Shown: positions 41,943-50,006 of the stretch, piece by piece | How positions within the stretch are numbered: the first letter of the stretch is position 1 | Layout: each line of letters starts with the position of its first letter | Assembly: GCA_040223695.1 (NCBI GenBank) | Contig: JAVKFU010000018.1 | Location: 372,001-436,000 of the forward strand | Origin: Deltaproteobacteria bacterium | Lineage (GTDB): Bacteria > Desulfobacterota_D > UBA1144 > Nemesobacterales > UBA2774 | Direction: 5' to 3' | DNA: 64,000 nt | Made by a program: the position numbers and the translations under genes | The notes under the pieces: generated by a model | Seen by the model: the letters and a program-made list of their open reading frames with translations, nothing else | Told to the model about the DNA's origin: nothing | Database searches by the model: none

Positions 41943-43268
41943 ATGCAGCGCATCGTAGTCGTTGGACTAAGTTACAAAACAGCCCCTGTAGAGATTAGAG
42001 AACGATTTTCATTCACCGCGGAGGAATTTGAATCCGCTCTTGAGGCTCTCTTCTCCAGGGATCACGTCGAAGAGTGCCTTATACTTTCCACCTGTAACCG
42101 TGTCGAAATTTACGCTGTTTCCGAAAATGCCGATATCTGCGTCAGCAATATCAAAAAATTTCTTTCAGAGTTTCATTCTGTGCCCGAAGACTCGTTTTCA
42201 CCCAGCTTATATTTTCATTTGGGACACATGGCTGTAAGGCATTTCTATAAGGTTGCCTCGGGTATTGATTCGATGGTTGTGGGGGAGCCTCAGATACTCG
42301 GACAGATTAAAGAGGCATATAAAATCGCTTCGATGAAGGGTACGGCGGGGCTTATACTGAACAGGCTCTGCCACTCTGCCTTTTTCGTAGCGAAGAAAGT
42401 GAGAACCGAAACCGGCATAGGCTCACGGGCAGTTTCAATAAGCTATGTGGCGGTCGAGCTGGCCAAAAGGATATTCGATGACCTCTCGCACAGGACTGTA
42501 ATGCTTATAGGGTCCGGGGAAATGGGCGAGCTTGCCGCAAGGAATCTCATTAAAGCCGGTATAGGAGAATTGATAATTGCCAGCAGAAGCCTTGACAACG
42601 CCTCCTCGCTCTCGGAAAAACTGAATGCGAAGCCTATAAGATACGAGGAGATTCTTTATAGTCTGAAGGATGTCGATATAGTTATAGCGGCAACAGGTTC
42701 GCCCGATTTTATTATAAAGGCGCATCATGTGAAGGAAGCGCTCAAACTCAGGAACAACGAGCCTATGTTTATGATAGACATAGCCGTTCCCCGCGATATT
42801 GACCCGCGTGTGGAGGAGCTTACCGATATATATCTGTACGACATAGACGATCTTAAGAACGTGCTCGACGAGAACATGAAGAACAGGCGGGAAAGCGCTG
42901 AAAAGGCTCAGGAAATAGTTTCAGAGGTGGAAAAGAGCTTTCAAGCCTGGATAAACAGCCTCAAAGTAGTACCTGCAATAGTGGATTTAAAGAAAAGGTT
43001 CGAACAAATACAGGAAAGCGAAGTTGAGAGGGCGCTAGCCAAACTCGAGAATTACTCGGACAGGGAAAGGGAAGTTATCGAGCTGATGGCATCGCGCATA
43101 ATAGGCAAAATACTCCACGGCCCGCTAACCAATCTGAAAAAGGAGGCTTCTACCTCCCGCGGCGCGCTATACGTGGATTCAGTCAAGAAGCTCTTCGAAC
43201 TCGAGACCGAGATCCTTCTGCTTGTGGAAGAGGAGGAAGATGAAGCGGCCATTCAGGATTGGAACTAG
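41943..43268 (+). CDS. hemA: Glutamyl-tRNA reductase
   Basis: 441 residues. It reduces glutamyl-tRNA to glutamate-1-semialdehyde, the first step of C5 haem synthesis. The catalytic cysteine is in 'ECLILSTCNRVEIYA' near residue 50. The NADPH-binding domain has 'VMLIGSGEMGELAARNLI', and the dimerisation domain is at the C-terminus. 'HFYKVASGIDSMVVGEPQIL' is also diagnostic. It overlaps hemC by 29 bp, so the two form an operon. Confidence 0.97.
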   Translation: MQRIVVVGLSYKTAPVEIRERFSFTAEEFESALEALFSRDHVEECLILSTCNRVEIYAVSENADICVSNIKKFLSEFHSVPEDSFSPSLYFHLGHMAVRHFYKVASGIDSMVVGEPQILGQIKEAYKIASMKGTAGLILNRLCHSAFFVAKKVRTETGIGSRAVSISYVAVELAKRIFDDLSHRTVMLIGSGEMGELAARNLIKAGIGELIIASRSLDNASSLSEKLNAKPIRYEEILYSLKDVDIVIAATGSPDFIIKAHHVKEALKLRNNEPMFMIDIAVPRDIDPRVEELTDIYLYDIDDLKNVLDENMKNRRESAEKAQEIVSEVEKSFQAWINSLKVVPAIVDLKKRFEQIQESEVERALAKLENYSDREREVIELMASRIIGKILHGPLTNLKKEASTSRGALYVDSVKKLFELETEILLLVEEEEDEAAIQDWN

Positions 43269-44169
43269 GGGGAGCGCGCTTGCGCTCTGGCAGGCAAATT
43301 ATATTAAAGATCTTTTATCGGACTCCTTCCCGGCCTTAAACCCTGAAATTTATATTATAAAAACTACCGGTGACAGAAACCTCGAATCCCCTCTCTCGGA
43401 GATAGGCGGTAAAGGCGTTTTTGTAAAGGAAATAGAGGAGTCACTTCTTTCGGAAAAGATAGATATAGCAGTACACAGTATGAAGGACCTTCCCGCGATA
43501 CTGCCGGAAGGGCTTGCTATAGGCGCCGTCGCCGAGAGGCAGGACCCAAGGGACGTACTCATCTCGAAAAGGGGTCTAAAACTCAACGAGCTTCCGGAGG
43601 GCTCCGGAGTGGGGACAGGCAGTCTGAGAAGGGCAGCGCAGCTACTCGCTCTACGCCCCGATCTAAGAGTGCTTCCTATAAGAGGGAACGTTGATACCAG
43701 ACTCAAAAAGCTCAAGGAAGGGGATGAATATGATGCGATTATCCTTGCGGCGGCGGGTGTCGAGCGGATGGGTCTCGCCGGTGACATTACCGAGAAAATC
43801 CCGCCGGATGTAATGATTCCCGCACCCGGTCAGGGAATAATTGCTATAGAGTGTAGAGAAAACGACACGAAGAGCGCCGGTATTATCTCAAAAATAAACC
43901 ATCATGAGACGTCCCTCGCCGCGGTATCGGAGAGGGCTTTTTTGAAGAAGCTGGCCGGTGACTGTAACGTGCCTGCCGGGTGCCACGCCAGAGTGGACCG
44001 GGGCTCCGTATCGATGTCGGGAATACTGGCCTCTCCGGACGGGCGCGTGATGGTCAGGGAAAAGCTTTCCGGGGGGATTGATAATACTGCCCTATTGGGA
44101 GAAAAGCTGGCGGACCTCATACTTGATAAAGGCGGCAGGGAAATACTGGACTCTCTTTCCTCTCCGTGA
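43240..44169 (+). CDS. hemC: Porphobilinogen deaminase (hydroxymethylbilane synthase)
   Basis: 309 residues from ATG 43240; AGGAGG is 3 bases upstream and the translation opens with the family motif 'RIGTRGSALALWQANYI'. It joins four porphobilinogens to hydroxymethylbilane. 'VHSMKDLPA' and 'GTGSLRRAAQLLALRPDL' are diagnostic, and the dipyrromethane cofactor cysteine is in 'LAGDCNVPAGCHA'. It overlaps hemA by 29 bp. hemD and hemB are not nearby. Confidence 0.97.
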   Translation: MKRPFRIGTRGSALALWQANYIKDLLSDSFPALNPEIYIIKTTGDRNLESPLSEIGGKGVFVKEIEESLLSEKIDIAVHSMKDLPAILPEGLAIGAVAERQDPRDVLISKRGLKLNELPEGSGVGTGSLRRAAQLLALRPDLRVLPIRGNVDTRLKKLKEGDEYDAIILAAAGVERMGLAGDITEKIPPDVMIPAPGQGIIAIECRENDTKSAGIISKINHHETSLAAVSERAFLKKLAGDCNVPAGCHARVDRGSVSMSGILASPDGRVMVREKLSGGIDNTALLGEKLADLILDKGGREILDSLSSP

Positions 44170-44267
44170 ACACCCCCGGCAAGGGTAGTCCTGTTTTCGA
44201 CAATTTCTTTCTATTCTTTCATCTTTAAGCCCTCTCGTGGTACTATTAAATTTGTAAGGAGTATGAA

Positions 44268-45098
44268 GTGCATTCCGATAACCCTTCCCAGGTGCCGTTT
44301 GTTTTCCTCGATGTGGAAACAACCGGCCTCGACCCGTTACAGGGCGATAAAATATGCGAAATAGCGGCATTGAAGACCGTAAACGGCCACGTGGTACACG
44401 AATTTTCCACGCTTGTGAACCCCGGCAGGACAATACCGCTGAGCGCCGTATCCGTGCATGGAATAACGGATATGATGGTGGGGCGCGCGCCGCTCTTCAG
44501 GGAAATCGCAAATGACCTGTCTGGTTTTATCGCGGATAGCGTAATTGTGGCTCATAACGCCAGATTCGACCTCGAGTTCCTGAACCTGGAATTCGGAAAC
44601 CTGAGACTCGCGCTTCCTGAAAACAGCGTGGTAGATACTCTCGGCATAGCCAGAAGGTATTACACTTTTCCCAGCAACAGCCTGGGGCAGATCGCCAAGT
44701 ATATCGGGCTTCCTGCGGAGAGCGAGCACAGGGCGCTCGCGGATGTCAGGACCACGAAGAACATATTCGAGTATTTCCTGATGGACCTCGGCAGGAGGGG
44801 GATAAGGCTCAAGAGGCTAAAGGACATCCTGAAATTACAGGGCAAATCGGTTGCGCCTCGGAATAGAAAGGAGCTAATACTGCCTGTAGAAATAGAGGAG
44901 GCGCTGAGAGTGAGGGGGAAGCTGCAGATAAAATATCTGTCGGCCTATAAAGAAGAAACCACAACCAGGATAATTGAGCCTCTTGAAATTAGTTTTAGCA
45001 GGCAGAGCACGTATATACACGCCTTTTGTCATTTAAGAAAAGAAAGATGTACTTTCAGGCTTGATAGAATCCTGGATATGAAGGCTGTAAGTACATGA
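44268..45098 (+). CDS. DnaQ-type 3'-5' exonuclease fused to a WYL domain
   Basis: 276 residues from GTG 44268 (AAGGAG about 6 bases upstream). The exonuclease domain (about 10-175) has ExoI 'FLDVETTGLDP' (Asp15, Glu17), ExoII 'AHNARFDLEFLN' and ExoIII 'EHRALADVRTTK'. After a short linker, about residues 205-272 read as a WYL-type ligand-sensing fold: 'LQIKYLSAYKEETTTRIIEP' followed by 'FCHLRKERCTFRLDRILDM'. The exonuclease half resembles PolC/epsilon proofreading modules; WYL domains usually bind nucleic-acid-related ligands in regulators. The fusion suggests nucleic-acid processing controlled by a ligand. It appears monocistronic. Confidence 0.85.
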   Translation: MHSDNPSQVPFVFLDVETTGLDPLQGDKICEIAALKTVNGHVVHEFSTLVNPGRTIPLSAVSVHGITDMMVGRAPLFREIANDLSGFIADSVIVAHNARFDLEFLNLEFGNLRLALPENSVVDTLGIARRYYTFPSNSLGQIAKYIGLPAESEHRALADVRTTKNIFEYFLMDLGRRGIRLKRLKDILKLQGKSVAPRNRKELILPVEIEEALRVRGKLQIKYLSAYKEETTTRIIEPLEISFSRQSTYIHAFCHLRKERCTFRLDRILDMKAVST

Positions 45099-45121
45099 GA
45101 TAATTCGTTTAGTCAATTGCG

Positions 45122-45526
45122 TTATTTCTGACTCGCTTCGGAAGCATCGGCATCCTGACCGGTACTGTTTTTCCCAGGCTGCTTCGTTGGCGAGACATCT
45201 CTATCGAGCACCTCTTTGGAGTCGGCATCGGGTATTTGACCCAGCTCCAGTCTGAGGTCAATGATTTCTGCCTCAAGTCTCTTTGATTCGGCTATTAGCT
45301 TCTGGTTTTCTATCTTAAGATTGTTTATCTCCGTTTTCATGTCGGCGATATATTTGTCCAGCTGGGTGCTGTCCTTTTTAATCTGCTCGAGTTCCATCTG
45401 GGCTTTCTCAAGCTCAGTTTTATTCTGTTTTAATTCCTGTGTTTTATCCTGATTTTCACACCCCGCCAGTACTGAAATCGACAGTATCAGCGTAACCGCG
45501 ACGAAAAATGTACTTAACCTTCTCAT
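45122..45526 (-). CDS. Coiled-coil lipoprotein
   Basis: 134 residues. The N-terminal lipoprotein signal ends in the lipobox 'ISVLAGC' (Cys23). Residues about 30-95 are an uninterrupted coiled coil ('ELEKAQMELEQIKKDSTQLD'). The tail is short and low-complexity, Ser/Ala/Asp rich. The plan is like Lpp or other envelope tethers, but no named family is recognised. Convergent with the exonuclease gene, 23 bp apart. Confidence 0.75.
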   Translation of the reverse strand: MRRLSTFFVAVTLILSISVLAGCENQDKTQELKQNKTELEKAQMELEQIKKDSTQLDKYIADMKTEINNLKIENQKLIAESKRLEAEIIDLRLELGQIPDADSKEVLDRDVSPTKQPGKNSTGQDADASEASQK

Positions 45527-45634
45527 CTTTTATTCTCCTCCTCGGGAAATCTCATTTGTGCTAATTTAATCTATATTTATTAAGCTGACTTGTCAATAAA
45601 CATTCTGGAACCTGAACGTCTTAATGAGGGAAAC

Positions 45635-45663
45635 TTGACAGGGCTATGAATATCCAATAGGCT
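45635..45663 (+). promoter_or_regulatory. Promoter for the initiator tRNA
   Basis: A perfect -35 TTGACA (45635-45640), a 17-base spacer and TAGGCT (45658-45663), 19 bases before the tRNA 5' end. The -10 is weak but the spacing is ideal. Confidence 0.5.
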
Positions 45664-45681
45664 TATCTGTCCTAACTCAGA

Positions 45682-45758
<77 letters not shown>

Positions 45759-45814
45759 TTATTTCAAATCCGCGGCAGCTAAATCCATGCTTGTAAATTC
45801 GTTAGAAGTCTTAC

Positions 45815-45976
45815 CTAATGCGCGTCTGTCGTGTCATCGGTGAGCTTTTCTTCCATACGGCCGGATGCTGTAGATGGACTATCCTTAGTGTCTATACCGT
45901 CATGGAGTTTGTTATTGTTAATCAATTCAGAAAGGTAGTAATCCATTAGTCTGATATCTATATCTGCCTCCCTCAT
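45815..45976 (-). CDS. Small acidic protein (53 residues), unknown function
   Basis: The translation begins 'MREADIDIRLMDYYLSELIN' and is helical and acidic, ending in '...DDTTDAH'. AGGGGGTGAT, nearly a full complement of the 16S 3' end, lies 4 bases before the ATG, which strongly supports translation. A sigma-70-like promoter (TTGAAT, 18 bases, TAAAAT) is 32 bases further upstream. No family is recognised. It is divergent from the acidic lipoprotein gene of the stress island. Confidence 0.6.
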   Translation of the reverse strand: MREADIDIRLMDYYLSELINNNKLHDGIDTKDSPSTASGRMEEKLTDDTTDAH

Positions 45977-46008
45977 TTATATCACCCCCTGCAATGATGT
46001 ATATAATA

Positions 46009-46038
46009 ATTTTAACACAGCAGGGGAGATAAATTCAA
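46009..46038 (-). promoter_or_regulatory. Candidate promoter for the 53-residue protein
   Basis: On the minus strand, TTGAAT (46038-46033), an 18-base spacer and TAAAAT (46014-46009), about 32 bases before the ATG at 45976. Pattern match only. Confidence 0.4.
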
Positions 46039-46275
46039 AGACTTTTTCAGAGAATTGCAGATGGCGCAAGTTCGCTACTATGATTTACTTCCTGCACCCG
46101 CCAGCGAATCACCTTAAATAATTCCCTTCTTATCCCACATCAGTATTTTTGTAAGTTTCTCGGAATAGTCGTCAGTTCTCACGACCTTCGTTGGCATCCC
46201 GGTTTTTACATCTGGCTAAACATAAAATTTAATTATTCGGGGCAATAAACTTGATAAACTGACTACAGTGAATGC

Positions 46276-46291
46276 TGTTGAATATTCAACA
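46276..46291. promoter_or_regulatory. Perfect 16-bp palindrome, candidate enhancer (UAS) site
   Basis: TGTTGAATATTCAACA is fully self-complementary. Its centre lies about 120 bp upstream of the transcription start expected from the sigma-54 promoter at 46378-46393, the usual distance for an enhancer-binding-protein dimer site. Confidence 0.5.
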
Positions 46292-46377
46292 ATTAAGTAA
46301 GCCCATTCATCCTCCCTATCTCGGAATATCTATCTAACTAACTGTGATTGAATAAATAATGCCAACATTTTCTTCAT

Positions 46378-46393
46378 TGGTATGGAGATTGCA
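46378..46393 (+). promoter_or_regulatory. Sigma-54 (-24/-12) promoter for the acidic lipoprotein
   Basis: TGGTATG-GAGA-TTGCA matches the sigma-54 consensus TGGCACG-N4-TTGC with GG and GC exactly 10 bases apart. The expected start is near 46404, about 50 bases before the gene at 46457. Confidence 0.6.
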
Positions 46394-46456
46394 TTGTTTA
46401 AGTGTAAAGAGCGCTGCTCTAAAATTACACATTGATCAAGGAGGTCAGATTTAAAA

Positions 46457-47272
46457 ATGTACAAGGTTAAAAGGAGTTATAGCAAATTGTCGGAAATTAA
46501 GTTTTTTATGCTTCTTTCGATTTTCGCGTTCACCATGGGGTTGGTTGGGTGCAATATTGAGAAAGAGGAAGAAGGTGAATTGCCGGATGTAGATGTTGAG
46601 GCGGATTCAGGAAACCTGCCGGACTATGAAGTAGTTAAAAAAGAAGAAGGCGAGCTGCCTGACGTGGATGTAGATGTTGATGAGGGTACGCTTCCTGACT
46701 ACGATGTCGAACTGCCGGATGTGGATGTCGGGGTTACAAAAAGAACGGTTAAAGTGCCTAAAGTGATTGTTGTTATGGAAGAGGAAGAAGTACAAGTACC
46801 GTACATAGATATTGATATGCCCGGCGATAATGATGCCGACGATATCGATGACTATAATGATGAAATAGATGATGATAATGTTACGGACGATGATTATGAC
46901 AACACTGATGACGTTAATGTTGGAGAGGATGATGATAAGAGGGATGATAACGATAAGACCGAAAAAACTCTTGTAGTTGAAGTAGAGGTCCCCTCTCCGA
47001 ATTACGATGTCGAAATTGATAAAATTTATCTTGTAAAGGATAGATATATTGTGCTGGCGCAGCTTGAAAAAGGCGATGACGCGGATGAGGAAATACAAAA
47101 AACGGTGAGGATATCCGACCGTGTGGTTTTAAGAGGACCGGATTTAGACGTTCGGTACTATGTAATAGGCGGCAGACCTGAAGGAAGCCACAACGAGCAG
47201 TATAGTTTCATTGAAAGTGAAGACGAAATAGAGGGTAAACTGGAAAACGGCAAGGTTTTATGGGAAGACTAA
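46457..47272 (+). CDS. Acidic repeat lipoprotein of unknown function
   Basis: 271 residues. The signal ends in the lipobox 'GLVGC' with Cys32. Then come imperfect repeats of 'EEGELPDVDV' and 'LPDYEV/LPDYDV' (residues 36-92), a strongly acidic segment (about 122-168, mostly Asp and Asn), and a C-terminal beta-rich region ('IDKIYLVKDRYIVLAQLEKG', 'RISDRVVLRGPDLDVRYYVI'). Such Asp-rich runs often bind calcium or other cations, but no EF-hand loop is clear. I recognise no family. It has its own sigma-54 promoter and a strong terminator downstream, so it is a single unit. Confidence 0.75.
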   Translation: MYKVKRSYSKLSEIKFFMLLSIFAFTMGLVGCNIEKEEEGELPDVDVEADSGNLPDYEVVKKEEGELPDVDVDVDEGTLPDYDVELPDVDVGVTKRTVKVPKVIVVMEEEEVQVPYIDIDMPGDNDADDIDDYNDEIDDDNVTDDDYDNTDDVNVGEDDDKRDDNDKTEKTLVVEVEVPSPNYDVEIDKIYLVKDRYIVLAQLEKGDDADEEIQKTVRISDRVVLRGPDLDVRYYVIGGRPEGSHNEQYSFIESEDEIEGKLENGKVLWED

Positions 47273-47344
47273 ACATACCAACATATTACGTATTTAAATT
47301 GTAATAGCAGCTAATTTTATCACTCTTTGTTTTGGTCAGTCTAT

Positions 47345-47380
47345 AAGAAAGCCCGCTAATACGGGCTTTCTTATTTTAAT
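47345..47380. terminator. Rho-independent terminator (bidirectional)
   Basis: A perfect 11-bp stem (AAGAAAGCCCG / CGGGCTTTCTT) with a 6-nt loop at 47345-47372, followed by ATTTTAAT. It ends the acidic lipoprotein unit and has A/T runs on both sides. Confidence 0.88.
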
Positions 47381-47449
47381 CAGAAAGGGGCTGCCGATGT
47401 ATAAGTTTCGGTGAGCTCTGGAAATTAAATAAGAAGACGAGGAGAAATT

Positions 47450-47779
47450 ATGAGCAAAAAAAGTGATCTCAATAAAGAAATTGAAACCCTGAGGGAAGAC
47501 GTGGCAAAGCTGCGCACAGATCTGGCCAGCACCTCTAAAAAACTTGTAGATGTAGGGAAAGATCAAACGGCGTCTGTTACTACCGCCGCAAAAGCGAAAC
47601 TGCAGGCGGAGGCAGCTCATCTTATCACCGAATTGAATTCTGCTTTGGATAGCACACGCCACAGCAGTAAGAGAGCCGTTAATACAATAGAAAACAGGTT
47701 AACGGAAAGACCTTTTATGAGTGTTGCAGTAGCCCTTGTAGCCGGACTTATATGTGGGAAACTGACGGATAGAAATTAA
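47450..47779 (+). CDS. DUF883 (ElaB/YqjD-like) membrane-anchored protein
   Basis: 109 residues. A long amphipathic N-terminal coiled coil ('LNKEIETLREDVAKLRTDLA') is followed by a C-terminal transmembrane segment 'FMSVAVALVAGLICGKLTDR', the DUF883 plan. E. coli YqjD/ElaB are inner-membrane proteins that bind ribosomes in stationary phase. GAGGAG lies 6 bases before the ATG. It is a separate unit after the terminator, within the stress island. Confidence 0.8.
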   Translation: MSKKSDLNKEIETLREDVAKLRTDLASTSKKLVDVGKDQTASVTTAAKAKLQAEAAHLITELNSALDSTRHSSKRAVNTIENRLTERPFMSVAVALVAGLICGKLTDRN

Positions 47780-48065
47780 TATCACTACAGAAATATGGAA
47801 ATACGGCTGCAAGTCGATCTGATAATTTCCGGAAAAGGTCCCGGACAATTAGCAAATAGTCGTCTGGCGCGCTAAATTGGAGAAGGGATAATCTACGACT
47901 TAATCCGATTTCGGCTGCTTCTATCGAGCAATATTTGCCGTACTTGTTTGAATAATAGAGAGGCTAAACAATTCGCGAAAGCCCCTCCTCATAAAAAATT
48001 ATTCACAGAATAAGCATTTTTTGATTGCTGCATAAAAATTAAATAACTACAACGAGGTCGTGCCG

Positions 48066-48884
48066 ATGAACAGCACCCCGGTTTTAAAGAAGTTCTGGAT
48101 TGAGATCGTAGGCGGAATCGGATACGCGGCAAAAGGAATAGTGTACGGTCTGTTGGGTTTTTTGGTATTCCAAGCCGCATATCGCGGAGGAGGCGGCGAG
48201 GTTGGCGGTAAAGAAATGGTGTTGGATTATTTATCAAGTCTGCCGCTGGGGGAATTACTGCTGCTGATTATTACAATTGGATTGATATCCTATGTGCTGT
48301 GGAGGTTGATACAGGCCGTATTGAACCCGGGAAATGATGATAGTGGCGCGAAGAGTGTTATACAGAGAATCGGATATGTGTTAAGCGCCCTGACGTATTC
48401 CGGACTTGCATTCATTTGCTTCAAATTCGTTATTGGCTCGGGGAGCGGAGACAGTGATACTTCTAAAAAGCAGAGTGCAGCCTGGTTGATGGAGCAGCCC
48501 TACGGTCGAACGGCCGTTGTGCTAATCGGAGCTATTATTATTTGCGTAGGGCTCTTTTACCTCTACAGATCATATAAAGCTACTTTTGTGAAGAAGCTTG
48601 CGGTTGAAAAGATGAGCGGAGCGGAGAGGACCTGGATAGTGCGGTTTGGCAGGACAGGTATTGCGGCGCGGGCGATAATTTTCGGTATAATAGGGTTTTT
48701 AATAGTAAAAAGCGGCTTGCAAAGTAGTACCGGTGAAGTAGGGGGATACGGAAACGCGCTTCGGGAGTTAGCACAGCAATCCTACGGGCCATGGCTTTTA
48801 GGCGCGGTTGCCGGGGGTCTGATACTCTACGGTATTTATTGCTTATTCCTGGCTAGATACCTGAAATTACGCAGCACTGGATGA
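48066..48884 (+). CDS. DUF1206 membrane protein
   Basis: 272 residues from ATG 48066; the GTG at 48060 is only 2 bases from GAGG, while 48066 has an 8-base spacing. Six transmembrane helices are arranged as three repeats of a two-helix unit: 'VGGIGYAAKGIVYGLLGFLV', 'IGYVLSALTYSGLAFICF' and 'FGRTGIAARAIIFGIIGFLI', the DUF1206 architecture. The function is unknown. It overlaps the App1-type gene by 4 bp (ATGA), so they are co-translated, and the next membrane gene probably belongs to the same unit. Confidence 0.85.
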   Translation: MNSTPVLKKFWIEIVGGIGYAAKGIVYGLLGFLVFQAAYRGGGGEVGGKEMVLDYLSSLPLGELLLLIITIGLISYVLWRLIQAVLNPGNDDSGAKSVIQRIGYVLSALTYSGLAFICFKFVIGSGSGDSDTSKKQSAAWLMEQPYGRTAVVLIGAIIICVGLFYLYRSYKATFVKKLAVEKMSGAERTWIVRFGRTGIAARAIIFGIIGFLIVKSGLQSSTGEVGGYGNALRELAQQSYGPWLLGAVAGGLILYGIYCLFLARYLKLRSTG

Positions 48885-49963
48885 TACATAAGATAAAAAA
48901 GTTTTTTGCCCGCACTCTTCATCTGCTGGAAGATTCCATTGACTCGCTCAAACATAAATACATCCGGAAGTACGATAAAACTAGCTCGGTTTTAATCCAC
49001 GCTTATAGGGGATACGGAACCGAAGCCCGCTTTCATATAATTGGCAGAGTGCTTGAAGATAGCGGAATTGTCAAAGCGGCAAAAACTGATTCCGTATGGC
49101 GGAACCTCAGATCGATGTATAAACGGTTTGAATCCGACGAGATTCCAGGCGCAAAGGTTCGGGCTGAGTTCCAGGGTGAGGCAAAAGATGTATCAACTGA
49201 TGAGGAGGGATACTTCGATATTATCTTAGAGCCCGTGAATCCGCTTAGAACCGATAGGATATGGCATGAGGTGCGGCTTAAGCTGGTCAGCATGTCAGGC
49301 ACTGACGGGAAAGCCGTGGAAACCGAAGCCGAGGTTTTTGTGCCGCCACTTAGAGCTGAGTATGGAGTGATTAGTGATATCGATGATACGGTCATTAAAA
49401 CCGATGTTTCGAATTTGGCAATGATGCTGCGTCATACCTTACTTTCCAATTCCATCACTCGCCTTCCTTTTGACGGGGTGGCGTCATTTTACCGCGCACT
49501 ATTTAATGGTGTAAAGGGAGCCTCCAATAATCCGATTTTTTATGTATCCAACGGTCCCTGGAACCTGTACGACATGCTGGTCGATTTCATGGAGCTGCAC
49601 GGGATCCCCAAAGGCCCGTTATTTTTAAGAGATTGGGGCGTAGATAAGAAATTATATGTAAATTCATCCCCGTACAGTCACAAACTAGATACGATAAACG
49701 GAATACTTGAAACCTATCCTAATCTTAATTTTATTTTGATCGGAGACAGCGGGGAGAAAGATCCGGAGATTTACGAACAGGTAGTGACTGAGCATCCCGG
49801 TCGTGTTCATGCGATCTATATCCGTGATATCTCACAGCCCTCTCGGGCGGCCGCGGTTAGGGAAATTAAGAAAAATATTGAGAATAAAGGAGTTGACGTG
49901 CTATTAGTTAAAGATACTTCTGAAGCACAGAATCATGCGTTATCCAAAGATTTTATAGAATGA
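48881..49963 (+). CDS. App1/DUF2183 family phosphatase (phosphatidate phosphatase-like)
   Basis: 360 residues. The HAD-like catalytic motif DxDxT appears as 'GVISDIDDTVIKTDVS' near residues 162-177, followed by 'NPIFYVSNGPWNLYDML' and 'NFILIGDSGEKDPEIYEQV', all diagnostic of DUF2183. Yeast App1 is a phosphatidate phosphatase; bacterial members are uncharacterised. The first ~150 residues are a beta-rich domain ('FHIIGRVLEDSGIVKAAKTD'). It is coupled to the DUF1206 gene. A lipid-remodelling role in envelope stress is inference. Confidence 0.88.
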   Translation: MIHKIKKFFARTLHLLEDSIDSLKHKYIRKYDKTSSVLIHAYRGYGTEARFHIIGRVLEDSGIVKAAKTDSVWRNLRSMYKRFESDEIPGAKVRAEFQGEAKDVSTDEEGYFDIILEPVNPLRTDRIWHEVRLKLVSMSGTDGKAVETEAEVFVPPLRAEYGVISDIDDTVIKTDVSNLAMMLRHTLLSNSITRLPFDGVASFYRALFNGVKGASNNPIFYVSNGPWNLYDMLVDFMELHGIPKGPLFLRDWGVDKKLYVNSSPYSHKLDTINGILETYPNLNFILIGDSGEKDPEIYEQVVTEHPGRVHAIYIRDISQPSRAAAVREIKKNIENKGVDVLLVKDTSEAQNHALSKDFIE

Positions 49964-50006
49964 TCCGAAAGGAATAACAGAAAAATGCAAAAAGGAGGCA
50001 GGACTG

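Larger units (their letters stand above)
46039..46456. other. Regulatory intergenic region upstream of the acidic lipoprotein
   Basis: About 420 bp, A+T rich, with no supported coding sequence; frames of 18 and 27 codons exist here but lack ribosome sites. It carries a 16-bp palindrome (46276-46291) and a sigma-54-type promoter (46378-46393), listed separately. AAGGAGGT at 46438-46445 is the ribosome site for the gene at 46457. Confidence 0.5.

Noticed and set aside
46061-46205. 18-codon plus-strand and 27-codon minus-strand frames in the 46 kb spacer
   Set aside because: No ribosome sites and too short for support.
47862-47880. TGGCGCG before the DUF1206 unit as a sigma-54 promoter
   Set aside because: The -12 box is one base out of register and lacks GC.
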